From: UBA1672 sp964587815
GTDB taxonomy: Bacteria; Pseudomonadota; Alphaproteobacteria; Micavibrionales; Micavibrionaceae
Length of the DNA: 64,000 nt
Direction: 5' to 3'
Assembly (NCBI GenBank): GCA_964587815.1
Contig: CAZPMH010000001.1
Span: 186,001-250,000 of the forward strand
Shown piece by piece: positions 7,982 to 16,360 of the stretch. Position numbers and translations under genes: made by a program. Each line of letters begins with the position of its first letter. Positions within the stretch are counted from its first letter, which is position 1. The notes beneath the pieces were generated by a model, which saw only the letters and a list, made by a program, of their open reading frames with translations, was not told the DNA's origin and ran no database searches.

Positions 7982-9829
7982 TTATTTATTACCTGCGTTA
8001 GATAGCGGCTTTAGCTCCATCGAGAGTAAATCTTCGGGGTTCATGTTTTTTAGTGCTTGCGCGTTTTCTGTCGCAATATTTGTCTCAGCTTTTGAAATGC
8101 GCTGACCGTCTTTATTTAGGAGCGGCCTGACATCATCAACTTTCGGATAAGATGTTTCGACGTACTTTACGCTGCTCTGGCTTTCGAGTTTCTGTGTCGC
8201 ACCTTTCAACAACTCAATGCGCGCCTTCAGATTTTGGTTTTCAAGAAGTATCGCATTCATTTGTGTGTTTTGCGCACTTGGCTTTCCTGATGCGACCTTG
8301 CCGACTTGTTCCTGATATTCACGGATTTTCTTTCTGTATTCTTTTGAGGCAATCTTTTCTTTTTCCAATGCCTGCTCCGCTTCGGTTAGCTTTGCCTGCA
8401 AAGAGCGTACTTGAAATGATGAGGCCTGGTTTGTTTTTGCGGCCTGTGACACTTGGCTATTTTCTGCCTGTAATGCTTTTACAGTCTCTTTTAGTGGCTC
8501 GAGCTGAGCGATGTAATTATCGCGTTTTGTAATTTCCGTTTGTAACTTCTGATTCAGTGCCATCAAATCTTGTGTAGTATCAGATGATGATTGATTGGAT
8601 TTTGATGCTTGTTCCAGTTGCTGTTTCAAGGCTAGATTTTCACTCATCAGGCGTTCAGCCGCTTGTGTGGAATTGTCAGCGGATACTAACACTTCATTTT
8701 GTGCCTTGATTGTTTGGCGCAGGCTTTCATTTTGTGCCTGAAGATCGGCGATTTTCTGATCAAATTGCTTTTTTGTCTGGGTTTTAGATTGCGCTGTTTT
8801 GTTCGCTTCTTTTAATTGCGCATCTTTTGCGGCAATCTGCGTTTGCAGGGCGCTGTTATTTTGTGTCAGTTGCGCGAGTTCAGCTTGCAGTGCCGCCAAT
8901 TTCTGCTCGACTTCCTGTTGCCCTTGGGATTTGAGGTTAGCTTTTTTATTGGCCTCATTAAGGAGTGTGTCTTTTGATGCGATTTGCGTCTGTAGAGTGC
9001 TGTTGTTTTTACTCAGTTCGCCAAGTTGCGCATTTAATGTTGCCACTTGTTGAAGCAGTTCGGCTTCTTTGTCTTTCTTCGTATTCGCCAGTTGTGTTGT
9101 TTGGGACAATAATCTGTCTGTTGATGCGATTTGGGCATTCAAGTTTTTATTTTCTTTTTTCAGCGTTTCTAATTCAGATTGCAGGCTGCTGATGATTTGG
9201 CTTTGTTGGCGTTTTTCGTTTTCTGCACTGCCTTGGCTTGCTGCGATCTGGTTTTGTTGGCTTAGCAAGCTGGCCTTTAGTGTTTTGTTTTCCTGCTCTA
9301 ATGACTGGAGGTTGGCGCTTAATGCATTAATCTGCGTTTGCATCTCTGCGCTAGCGGCGGCTTCGCTATTGCGTTGCGCCAGAGCGCTGCGTAATTGCTC
9401 ATTGCTGCGTTTGACCTGATCCACTTCTTTTTTTAGGGCCTTCACGGCTCTGCTATCTGTTGACGCGCCGCTTGTTCGCGCTGCCTTTTCCATTGTCATG
9501 ACACGTTTGGTCAGGCGATTATTTTCTTCAATAAGCGCCTGAATTTGTGCATTTTTCTTACCTGTTTCATTCGCGCCTGCAGCCGGATTTATGGCGTTCA
9601 ATTGACGGCGCATTTGGGTGATGCTGTTTCTTAATTGTTCGTTCTCGCGCTCTAGCTGTTCGATGCGCGATAAGGGATAAGACGTGGTTTTGCGCGGTAC
9701 GGGCACTGTTTTTCTGTCTTCCCATCCTGCCAGCACAATACCTTCCGTTACGCGTTGTTGCGTTTCGGTGGCATTTACATGCATTGTTACGAATAAAAGA
9801 GGAATCGCATATAGCGCGGTCTTATTCAT
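7982..9829 (-). CDS. Exported long coiled-coil protein
   Basis: 615 residues from the ATG at 9829, which has AAAAGG about seven bases upstream and begins a signal peptide (MNKTALYAIPLLFVTMHVNA). After a short 'GIVLAGWEDRK' segment, nearly the whole protein from about residue 55 to 560 is a heptad-rich coiled coil (LE-x2-NEQLRN, IQALIEENNRL and so on) with many Gln, Asn, Lys and Glu. Three internal repeats of 47-49 residues are visible in the middle. The C-terminal 60 residues are non-coiled ('VDDVRPLLNKDGQRISKAE', 'NPEDLLSMELKPLSNAG'). I do not recognise a family; a periplasmic scaffold, spacer or surface role is possible. It is convergent with phaR and monocistronic in appearance. Confidence 0.8.
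   Translation of the reverse strand: MNKTALYAIPLLFVTMHVNATETQQRVTEGIVLAGWEDRKTVPVPRKTTSYPLSRIEQLERENEQLRNSITQMRRQLNAINPAAGANETGKKNAQIQALIEENNRLTKRVMTMEKAARTSGASTDSRAVKALKKEVDQVKRSNEQLRSALAQRNSEAAASAEMQTQINALSANLQSLEQENKTLKASLLSQQNQIAASQGSAENEKRQQSQIISSLQSELETLKKENKNLNAQIASTDRLLSQTTQLANTKKDKEAELLQQVATLNAQLGELSKNNSTLQTQIASKDTLLNEANKKANLKSQGQQEVEQKLAALQAELAQLTQNNSALQTQIAAKDAQLKEANKTAQSKTQTKKQFDQKIADLQAQNESLRQTIKAQNEVLVSADNSTQAAERLMSENLALKQQLEQASKSNQSSSDTTQDLMALNQKLQTEITKRDNYIAQLEPLKETVKALQAENSQVSQAAKTNQASSFQVRSLQAKLTEAEQALEKEKIASKEYRKKIREYQEQVGKVASGKPSAQNTQMNAILLENQNLKARIELLKGATQKLESQSSVKYVETSYPKVDDVRPLLNKDGQRISKAETNIATENAQALKNMNPEDLLSMELKPLSNAGNK
8720..9160 (-). repeat. Tandem 47-49-residue repeats in the coiled-coil gene
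   Basis: Three consecutive units share the pattern [NL]-x-AQIAS-x-D-x-LL ... LNAQL-x-LSKN / LQTQIASKD-x-LLNEANKKA ... LQAELAQLTQN / LQTQIAAKDAQLKEANKTA. Unit length is 47-49 residues (about 147 bases). The units are diverged at DNA level, which suggests old duplications within the gene. Confidence 0.65.
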
Positions 9830-9969
9830 GTTTGAGCCTTTTTGCACAGATTAATCCACAAAATAATATTATGTTAAGACTGCTTTTGCAAGAATAAACG
9901 CGGGCGTGCTTGTTGCGGGTAAGCGTTTATACTTTGTGACAAGAGCTATAATATCGTATTACTGGTATC

Positions 9970-10332
9970 ATGAATGCAAAACGATACTTAAAATCCGAAG
10001 AAATACAGCTTATAGAAGCGCTTATTAAATTCGCCGGAGACGAGTGGTGCTTTTTAAAAACAGATCTCAATAAAACTTTTGTTGCCGATATGCAGGACGG
10101 AGAAATGGGCAGTCTTCTATTTCACCCTGAGAAAAGAGAACGTAGGAGTTTGGGACAGGTTATAGCAGAAGCTGAATATCACGATGCTGATGGGACTTTA
10201 GTTTCCGTTACCTTGAACTTGGATGAGGACGCCCAATTATTTGAGCTTGATAGCTGGAAAGTCGATTTTTCAAAGTTGCAACGTATTGCAGACTTAAAAG
10301 ACATAAACTTTAAGAAGCCCGGGTGTCATTAA
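9970..10332 (+). CDS. DUF6984-like small protein
   Basis: A 120-residue soluble protein. The core 'MQDGEMGSLLFHP...GQVIAEAEYHDADGTLVSVTLNLDEDAQLFELDSWKVDFSKLQRI' has the layout of proteins annotated as DUF6984: an N-terminal helix, an acidic Met-Gly-Ser strand, an IAEAE strand and a terminal 'ELDxWKVDFS'. The function is unknown; relatives are often scattered singly and may be immunity-like. No strong ribosome-binding site precedes the ATG. Its stop codon overlaps the prfB stop on the other strand by four bases (10329-10332), so both transcripts run into each other. The family assignment is from memory of the motif and should be checked. Confidence 0.65.
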   Translation: MNAKRYLKSEEIQLIEALIKFAGDEWCFLKTDLNKTFVADMQDGEMGSLLFHPEKRERRSLGQVIAEAEYHDADGTLVSVTLNLDEDAQLFELDSWKVDFSKLQRIADLKDINFKKPGCH

Positions 10333-11430
10333 GCCTCAGCGTTCTGTGCTAAGGCGGCTTCGAGGAAGGTGTCGATGTCGCCGTCCAGGACGGCTTGGGA
10401 TTGGCTGGTTTCCACTTCGGTGCGTAGGTCTTTGATCATTTGATAAGGGTGTAGCACGTAAGAGCGGATTTGATGCCCCCAGCCGATATCTGTTTTCTCG
10501 CCATGCGCTTCGGCCTGTTCATCGGCGCGTTTTTGTAATTCCTGTTCATACAATTTCGCGCGAAGTATTTCCATTGCCATTGCTTTATTTTGATGTTGAG
10601 AACGGCCGTTTTGGCAAGCGACGACGGTATTTGTCGGGATGTGAGTCAGGCGTACGGCGCTGTCTGTTTTGTTGACGTGCTGGCCGCCTGCGCCGCTGGA
10701 GCGGTAGGTATCAACGCGGAGGTCTTTTTCATCGATTTGAATATCGATTGAATCGTCAACCACGGGTGAGACAGAGACAGATGCAAAGCTGGTGTGGCGG
10801 CGGTCGTTCGAATCAAATGGAGAAATTCTTACAAGACGATGCACGCCTGTTTCGGTTTTGAGCCAGCCGTAAGCCTGGTGACCTGCGATTTTTAGGGTCG
10901 TTGATTTAATGCCTGCTTCGTCGCCCTCGCTCCGTTCAAGTGTGGTGAGCGAAAAACCGCGCCCTTCGGCCCATCGCATATACATACGCAGGATCATTTC
11001 CGCCCAATCCTGCGCCTCGGTTCCGCCTGCGCCTGCGTTGATTTGCAGATAAGCATCGTTGGAGTCGACTTCGCCTGACATCAGGCTTTCAAGGCGTTTG
11101 CGCAAAGCCTTTTTCTGAAGCCTGTTCAGAGCGTTTTCACATTCTTTTATGACGGCCTTGTCGCTCTCCTCCTCTGCCATTTCGAGAAGGTCGATGTTGT
11201 CTTGCAGTTCGTTTTCGATTTCGCGAACGGCTGTTACGGATTGATCGATATGGGCCCGTTCGCGCATCAGTTTTTGCGCTTTTTTTGCGTCGTCCCAAAG
11301 GTTTGGGTCTTCTAACAAGGCATTTAATTCTTCGAGGCGTTTGAGGGCATTGTCCCAGTCAAAGATGCCTCCGAATAAGGCCTGTTGCTTCGGTGACTGT
11401 GTTTGATATTTCCTGAATTTCTGCACGCAT
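10329..11430 (-). CDS. prfB: Peptide chain release factor 2, with programmed +1 frameshift
   Basis: Release factor 2 recognises UGA and UAA and hydrolyses peptidyl-tRNA. Motifs are SPF ('RISPFDSN', stop-codon recognition) and GGQ ('SSGAGGQHVNKT', catalysis, near residue 250). The true start is the ATG at 11430: reading from there gives 23 codons (MRAEIQEI...LIRRHL) ending CTT, then an in-frame TGA at 11361-11359. A +1 shift on CTTTGAC continues as DWDNALKRLEEL. The SD-like CGGAGG three bases before CTT completes the classic RF2 autoregulatory site. The product is 366 residues, the normal family length. The uninterrupted frame beginning with GTG at 11426 has the wrong N-terminus. AGGGTG lies upstream of the ATG. 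Confidence 0.95.
11358..11364 (-). promoter_or_regulatory. Programmed +1 frameshift site of prfB (CTTTGAC)
   Basis: On the minus strand the bases read CGGAGG-CAT-CTT-TGA-C. CTT in the P site slips to TTT while TGA waits for RF2. The upstream CGGAGG acts as an internal Shine-Dalgarno stimulator, with the same three-base spacing to CTT as in E. coli. Low RF2 promotes the shift, giving autoregulation. Confidence 0.93.
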
Positions 11431-11455
11431 TGTTTTCAACACCCTATAAATCATT

Positions 11456-11502
11456 AAAACGCATTTGGCTTTTTGCCATCACTGCATTTTAATCTGCGTT
11501 TT
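11456..11502 (-). terminator. Possible terminator between the DJ-1-like gene and prfB
   Basis: AAAACGCA and TGCGTTTT form an eight-pair outer stem. The interior holds a second small hairpin (TGGC-AAAAA-GCCA). On the minus strand the structure ends in TTTT. It lies between the stop of the DJ-1-like gene (11516) and the prfB start (11430). The long interior makes it only moderately convincing. Confidence 0.4.
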
Positions 11503-11515
11503 TATGATTTAAAAA

Positions 11516-12136
11516 TCAAGCGGCTTGATATGAGCTTGGCAAATCGCCCGATGATGCGACTTTTTCAACATATGGCTCATTTTTCAGAACGGCGTCTATC
11601 GCATTGATCAATTTTTCTTCTGATTCTTCACGATATCGTGACAATGTAATCAGGTTTTTACTTACCACCAAATTTTCAGGGGCACAGCGCCCGCCTGATT
11701 TTTTGACAGTGTCGCAAAGATCAGCCTTTGTCGCCATGGAATACCCTTTTGACAGACCCACAAAGTTTATGAGGTCGATGCCTAGATTATAAGCGACGAT
11801 AGGCTTGCCTGTGTTCACGAAGGACGCGATAAGCGTGCGCAATTCAGGCTGGTTTTTTAATTTGTTGGTGCTTCTTTCGCCGCCGGGAATAACAAGTACG
11901 TCAAATTCTGAAGGAATGCAGTTTTTAATCGCGGCATCAACCGCATATTGGCTGCCCCAGTTGGATGCGTTCTGTTCTTTTTCTTCGTTCCACGCGGTTA
12001 CTATTGTTTCACTGGTGGAAACAACCCGACAAAAAATGCCAAGTTTTCGTAAGGCATTTTGTGATTGTAACAGTTCGCGTTCACAGAAGCCGTTTTCCAC
12101 GAGGAAAAGTGCTTTTCTGTTTTCTTGATCAGTCAT
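11516..12136 (-). CDS. DJ-1/PfpI-like protein lacking the nucleophilic Cys
   Basis: A 206-residue protein with the DJ-1/PfpI fold: 'KALFLVENGFCERELLQ' at the start, 'FDVLVIPGG' (about 78-86), then 'LRTLIASFVNTGKPIVAYNLGIDLI' at the nucleophile elbow. The usual 'A-[AI]-[IV]-C-H-G' is here A-Y-N117-L-G, so the catalytic Cys is Asn and the following His is Leu. The closest match in overall layout is the ElbB/isoprenoid-biosynthesis or sigma-cross-reacting group of DJ-1 proteins, but I am not sure. Without the Cys, glyoxalase, protease or peroxide-sensing chemistry is unlikely; a binding or structural role is more probable. It appears monocistronic. Confidence 0.75.
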   Translation of the reverse strand: MTDQENRKALFLVENGFCERELLQSQNALRKLGIFCRVVSTSETIVTAWNEEKEQNASNWGSQYAVDAAIKNCIPSEFDVLVIPGGERSTNKLKNQPELRTLIASFVNTGKPIVAYNLGIDLINFVGLSKGYSMATKADLCDTVKKSGGRCAPENLVVSKNLITLSRYREESEEKLINAIDAVLKNEPYVEKVASSGDLPSSYQAA

Positions 12137-12328
12137 ATTGCCTGCCTTGTGTTTTATCTTGTTTTACTAATGTAACATAATCACCCTATCTTAACTTTTT
12201 GTGCATTGCAACAATAATTGCTTATTACCAACAAAATTGTAGATAAACGCAAAGTAAACTTTACATTTGTCGCGTGGAGGGCTAAAAATTTAGATGTTAT
12301 ATGAGAATCATGTTTTTTATCTTTCCAT

Positions 12329-12358
12329 TTGAAAACACAGATAAAAACCAAATAATTA
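12329..12358 (+). promoter_or_regulatory. Candidate promoter of the OmpA-type lipoprotein gene
   Basis: TTGAAA (12329-12334) and TAATTA (12353-12358) are 18 bases apart, 24 bases before the start codon. The region from 12137 to 12382 is AT-rich and holds no other recognisable feature. Confidence 0.35.
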
Positions 12359-12382
12359 GGTGTAGTTTTAAGGAGCAAATAA

Positions 12383-13258
12383 ATGAAATCCGTGCGTAAT
12401 CTATTTTTAGCCGTTGGGGTTGTCGCCTTGAGTGGTTGTACAATGTTTGACACTTACAGCGAAGTCGACGCGCTAAATGAGGTTCAACCTGTTGGTAGCC
12501 CGTTTACGCAAGCCTTGGCCAATGAGTATAAGGGTTTTGCAAATATGCAGCTTGATAAGGCGTTGGATTACCCTGATGCTCTACACTTTGCGCGCAAAGG
12601 TCTGGCTGCTGCCGGTGGTGATGCCGTGATGCCAGAGCCAGTGAGTGACTGGAATCTAAGCGAAGACCACATTAAAGAATTAGCTGCTGCGCGTGGCCGT
12701 TTGGTTATTGCTTATGATTTGGGTGCACGTGAAATTGCGCCTGCAACTGCGGCTTTGGCACAAGCTAAGTTTGATTGCTGGATTGAAGATCAGGAAGAAA
12801 ACTGGAAGTCAACTGCGCCTTTGGAGTGTAAGACCGCATTCTTGAACACCTTGTCAGAATTGGAAGGCTTGATTCAACAGACACCACAGCCTGTTGAAGT
12901 GGTTGAGCCGGCACCGATGGTTCCTGAGGAAGCACTTTACCTTGTGTTCTTTAACTGGGATTCAACAGAATTAAGCTCAGGTGCCAAAAATGTGCTGGAT
13001 GCGGTAGCAAAAGAAGTTGCGAAGAACCCGCCAGAGCAAGTGATTATTGTTGGTCATGCTGATACGTCGGGTAACACGGATTATAACGACCGCCTTGCAT
13101 TCAAACGTGCGACAGCCGTCAAAGATGCATTGGTTGAGCGTGGTGTCTCTGCAGATATGCTGGTAGTTGAAAGCCGCGGTGAGCAAGAGCTTCTTGTTTC
13201 AACATCAGATGATGTGCGTGAGCCGGCCAACCGACGAGCGAACATCTCATTCAAGTAA
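12383..13258 (+). CDS. OmpA-family outer-membrane lipoprotein
   Basis: A 291-residue protein with a lipoprotein signal (VVALSGC, lipidated Cys19), a helical N-terminal domain of about 160 residues, a Pro/Val/Glu linker ('QPVEVVEPAPMVPEE') and a C-terminal OmpA peptidoglycan-binding domain. The latter contains 'FNWDSTELSSGAKNVLDAVA', 'VGHADTSGNTDYNDRLAFKRATAVKDAL' and 'EPANRRANI', including the conserved Asp and Arg that contact diaminopimelate. It probably tethers the outer membrane to the cell wall. AAGGAG lies seven bases before the ATG and a strong terminator follows, consistent with a well-expressed single gene. Confidence 0.9.
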   Translation: MKSVRNLFLAVGVVALSGCTMFDTYSEVDALNEVQPVGSPFTQALANEYKGFANMQLDKALDYPDALHFARKGLAAAGGDAVMPEPVSDWNLSEDHIKELAAARGRLVIAYDLGAREIAPATAALAQAKFDCWIEDQEENWKSTAPLECKTAFLNTLSELEGLIQQTPQPVEVVEPAPMVPEEALYLVFFNWDSTELSSGAKNVLDAVAKEVAKNPPEQVIIVGHADTSGNTDYNDRLAFKRATAVKDALVERGVSADMLVVESRGEQELLVSTSDDVREPANRRANISFK

Positions 13259-13285
13259 GATGAGTATCGACCTAATTTCAAAGAG

Positions 13286-13314
13286 GAAGCGTGATCAAAT
13301 TACGCTTCTTTTTT
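13286..13314 (+). terminator. Rho-independent terminator after the OmpA-type gene
   Basis: GAAGCGT pairs with ACGCTTC around a nine-base loop and is followed by six Ts. It lies 28 bases after the stop codon. Confidence 0.85.
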
Positions 13315-13355
13315 ATTGGATACCCTCATCCCTTCACTCGTAAGAGGTTTTCGAT

Positions 13356-14801
13356 TTGGACTTTCGGCCCATATTATACGTAAACGGTATTCTCCTCTCC
13401 GTCCTTTCTTTGAGCATGGTGTTTCCGATGCTTGCCGATTTATATTTCGGGTATGACGATTGGAAAGTCTTCATGTCGTGTATCATCATCACAGGCTTTT
13501 TCGGTGGTGCGCTTATCCTCAGCAATATGGGGCATCGTTATGATAATGTGACCACACGACAAGCGTTTTTACTGACCAACTCCGCTTGGTTCTTTCTGCC
13601 GACATTTGGGGCTTTGCCGTTTTGGCTTTCATCGCTCGATATGTCCTTTACGGATTCGTTTTTTGAAGCGATGTCAGGTATTACCACAACAGGATCGACC
13701 GTTATTGTCGGGCTCGATTACACGCCCGCAGGCATTTTGCTCTGGCGTGCCATTCTGCAGTGGCTTGGCGGTATCGGGATTATTATTATGGCGATGTCTG
13801 TTCTTCCGTTTTTGAAAGTTGGGGGGATGCAGATTTTTATTGCCGAAATGTCCGAGGACGAAAAAGCCCTGCCCCGCGCAGCGCAGCTCGCCAGCTTTAT
13901 TATGGTCATCTATGTTATTTTGACAGGCATTTGCGCCTTATTTTACATGTTGGTCGGCATGGAGATTTTTGATGCTGTTGCGCACGCCATGACAACCATC
14001 GCCACGGGTGGTTTTTCGACGTTCGATGCATCATTTAGTCATTATACAAACCCAAGTGCTGAAATTGTCGCAACGATCTTCATGATTATGGGCGGTATAC
14101 CCTTCGTTCTGTACCTAAAAGCCGTGCGTGGTGATATTAAGCCATTATTTAAAGATTCTCAGGTGCGGTGGTTTATTTCTATTCTCGCCATCACGATTAC
14201 GGCGATGACTATTTACCTTTACCACACGCAAGGAATGAGTGTTTTGGAAGGGTTTCGACGGTCTTCTTTTAACATTGTCTCCGTCATGACAGGGACAGGT
14301 TATGGCAGCGGTGATTTTAACGCATGGGGCGGTTTTGCGGTTAGTTTGTTCTTCTTTCTCATGGTTGTTGGCGCCTGTGCGGGTTCAACTTCATGCGGGA
14401 TTAAGCTGTTCCGTTTTCAGGTTTTGTATAGTGTTACAAAAATTCAGATCAATAAGCTGTTGCACCCGAATGGTGTGTTTATTCCGCATTATAACGGCAA
14501 GCCGATGCCGAAGGATGTTCCGGGCTCGGTTATGGGATTTTTCTTTATCTATGCGTTAGGCTTTTCATTCCTGGCGATCGCCCTGTCTTTCGTGGGGTTG
14601 GACTTTATCACTGCGATGTCAGGCGCGGCGACCTCCATATCTAATGTAGGGCCCGGGTTAGGGCCAATAATCGGCCCAACAGGGAATTTTCAGCCCCTGC
14701 CAGACAGTGCTAAGTGGATTCTATGCGCAGGCATGTTGCTCGGTCGCTTAGAGCTGTTTACGATTTTGGTTATGCTGTCACCGCATTTTTGGAAGAATTA
14801 A
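13356..14801 (+). CDS. trkH: TrkH-family potassium uptake membrane protein
   Basis: A 481-residue polytopic membrane protein of the TrkH/TrkG/KtrB class, with four pore-loop repeats visible as 'FEAMSGITTTGST', 'MTTIATGGFSTF', 'VSVMTGTGYGSGDF' and 'ATSISNVGPGLG'. The Gly at each filter is present. It imports potassium with a cytoplasmic TrkA regulator, which is not encoded in this window. The start is a TTG with AAGAGG about eight bases upstream; the resulting 'MDFRPILYVNGILL' matches the family N-terminus, whereas later ATGs would remove the first helix. Confidence 0.92.
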   Translation: MDFRPILYVNGILLSVLSLSMVFPMLADLYFGYDDWKVFMSCIIITGFFGGALILSNMGHRYDNVTTRQAFLLTNSAWFFLPTFGALPFWLSSLDMSFTDSFFEAMSGITTTGSTVIVGLDYTPAGILLWRAILQWLGGIGIIIMAMSVLPFLKVGGMQIFIAEMSEDEKALPRAAQLASFIMVIYVILTGICALFYMLVGMEIFDAVAHAMTTIATGGFSTFDASFSHYTNPSAEIVATIFMIMGGIPFVLYLKAVRGDIKPLFKDSQVRWFISILAITITAMTIYLYHTQGMSVLEGFRRSSFNIVSVMTGTGYGSGDFNAWGGFAVSLFFFLMVVGACAGSTSCGIKLFRFQVLYSVTKIQINKLLHPNGVFIPHYNGKPMPKDVPGSVMGFFFIYALGFSFLAIALSFVGLDFITAMSGAATSISNVGPGLGPIIGPTGNFQPLPDSAKWILCAGMLLGRLELFTILVMLSPHFWKN

Positions 14802-14811
14802 TCTCCGATTC

Positions 14812-15390
14812 TCAAAGCACTTTGAATTTTCTTAAAAGATTTTCACGTATGGCGATATCCAGATCATCCAGCATTTCATCTACGGCTTGGAATTGCCCTG
14901 CTTCGCGCTCAGCCAAAGTCAGATGTTCGGATTGTTTAATCACACGCTTTATTCTAAGAACGGTCACATCGCGTTCAATCGTCTGCGTACCTAATATCTC
15001 AAACGCAATTTCTGCCGTTATTGTGTAGATGTCTTGCTCGTCTAGAGTGAGAACAGCAGCGACTGCGTTGCCTGATTCCTCTTTGTTATAATCAATCGTG
15101 ACCGATTGAATATAGGCCTTCAGTTTTCCAATATTACCAGATGGCTGAAAACGTTTTGCCAGATAGCCGTAAATGGCTTGCTCAGGATTTACGTCCAAGC
15201 CTTTTGGCAGGACGATTGGGTTATTCTCTGCAAAGGACGCGTATTGATATGAGGCGACATTGACGGGATAGCTTTTCGCTGCATTAAAGGTCATATCCTC
15301 AGTTTCAGTCGTTTTCGTGGTGAATGCCGCGCAGGAGAGGAGCAAAAGCGGTAATGTAAGTACGGCTAAGCGTTTGACATTATTCATCAT
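14812..15390 (-). CDS. Lipoprotein of unknown function behind hslO
   Basis: A 192-residue protein with a lipoprotein signal ending LLLLSC (Cys20). The mature part has an N-terminal 'YPVNVASYQYA' strand, 'ANGY-x-KRFQPSG'-like region and 'IERDVTVLRIKRVIKQ...AEREAGQFQAVDEMLDDLDIAIRENL', a helical C-terminus. The layout resembles small periplasmic lipoproteins of unknown role; I cannot name a family. Its start overlaps the hslO stop by 11 bases and AAGGA lies about 11 bases upstream within hslO, so the two genes are probably cotranscribed. Confidence 0.75.
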   Translation of the reverse strand: MMNNVKRLAVLTLPLLLLSCAAFTTKTTETEDMTFNAAKSYPVNVASYQYASFAENNPIVLPKGLDVNPEQAIYGYLAKRFQPSGNIGKLKAYIQSVTIDYNKEESGNAVAAVLTLDEQDIYTITAEIAFEILGTQTIERDVTVLRIKRVIKQSEHLTLAEREAGQFQAVDEMLDDLDIAIRENLLRKFKVL

Positions 15391-16336
15391 GGTTTTGATT
15401 TTCCTTCATTTTGGTGAGCATTTTTTCAACCGCGTTGCGATCAAATTCGTATTGTTTACTGCAAAATTCACATGTCATCGTGATCTTTCCATCTACGGTG
15501 ACATAGTCGATATCATCAGGTGTCAGCGTATACAGAACATTCTTCACGCGTTCTTCATCGCAGCGGCAGTTTTTTTGTATTGGTTTCGGATCGTAGATGC
15601 GTACACCCTCTTCGTGAAATAGTCTGAAAAGAAGCTCTTCTACTGTTAAGTCAGGGCTTAAGAGCTCGTCATCGGTACAGCTGTCTAATAAAACCATTGC
15701 CCTACGCCAATCATCTTCACGCACGTTTCCCGCACCGGCCTCAGAATTTTTTTGATCTTCAGGCATATGTTGGAGCATGATTGCAGCGCTCCGCCACTTT
15801 CCGTCGCGTTCACCGATGGCCATTTTGATGCCTGTACCGATTTGTTCGGATTGCGCGAAATAATGCTGTACGCATTCGACCAATGATGCACCGTTCAATT
15901 CGACAATGCCCTGATAGCGATCAGTATGTGCGCCCTGATCAACGGTGAAGGCAATGTAGCCCTTTCCCAGATATTGCGCGAGATGGTTTTGATCGCCCTC
16001 TACTGTTTTCAAGGCGGAGAGATGTTCCCTCGAGTTTTGGAAACGTTCAGAGTCAAAAGACGCGCAGGCACGTACATCACCGTTACTGGCAAGATCGGAG
16101 ACAAGCATTTTTAAAGGTCCGTCACCTTGTGCCTGTAATGTAAAGATTCCTTCATATTTTAACATGGATGACAATGCGACAGCCAAAGTTGCCGTTTCAC
16201 CAACCAGATGCGCAATGGGTAGCGGGTAATTATGTGCTTCTAAAATTTCATCTATGACGGTTTCAAGATGGACGATGCGCCCGCGAATTGACGAGGCCTC
16301 TAATTGAAACGTTTTGTAGAAGTTTTCATCTGACAT
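15380..16336 (-). CDS. hslO: Redox-regulated chaperone Hsp33
   Basis: A 318-residue cytoplasmic holdase activated by oxidation. The zinc-binding switch is present as C257-x-C259 and C289-x2-C292, the signature of Hsp33. The N-terminal domain has 'HNYPLPIAHLVGETATLAVAL' and 'GDGPLKMLVSDLASNGDVRACA'. Under heat with peroxide stress the zinc is lost, disulfides form and the chaperone binds unfolding proteins. It overlaps a lipoprotein gene at its 3' end. Confidence 0.95.
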   Translation of the reverse strand: MSDENFYKTFQLEASSIRGRIVHLETVIDEILEAHNYPLPIAHLVGETATLAVALSSMLKYEGIFTLQAQGDGPLKMLVSDLASNGDVRACASFDSERFQNSREHLSALKTVEGDQNHLAQYLGKGYIAFTVDQGAHTDRYQGIVELNGASLVECVQHYFAQSEQIGTGIKMAIGERDGKWRSAAIMLQHMPEDQKNSEAGAGNVREDDWRRAMVLLDSCTDDELLSPDLTVEELLFRLFHEEGVRIYDPKPIQKNCRCDEERVKNVLYTLTPDDIDYVTVDGKITMTCEFCSKQYEFDRNAVEKMLTKMKENQNHDE

Positions 16337-16360
16337 GGTTTTTCTCGTATCACCCGATCT

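Noticed and set aside
12181..12453. Minus-strand frame of 90 residues over the OmpA-type gene's 5' region
   Set aside because: It runs antisense across the promoter, ribosome-binding site and signal peptide of a convincing lipoprotein gene and has no coding signs of its own.
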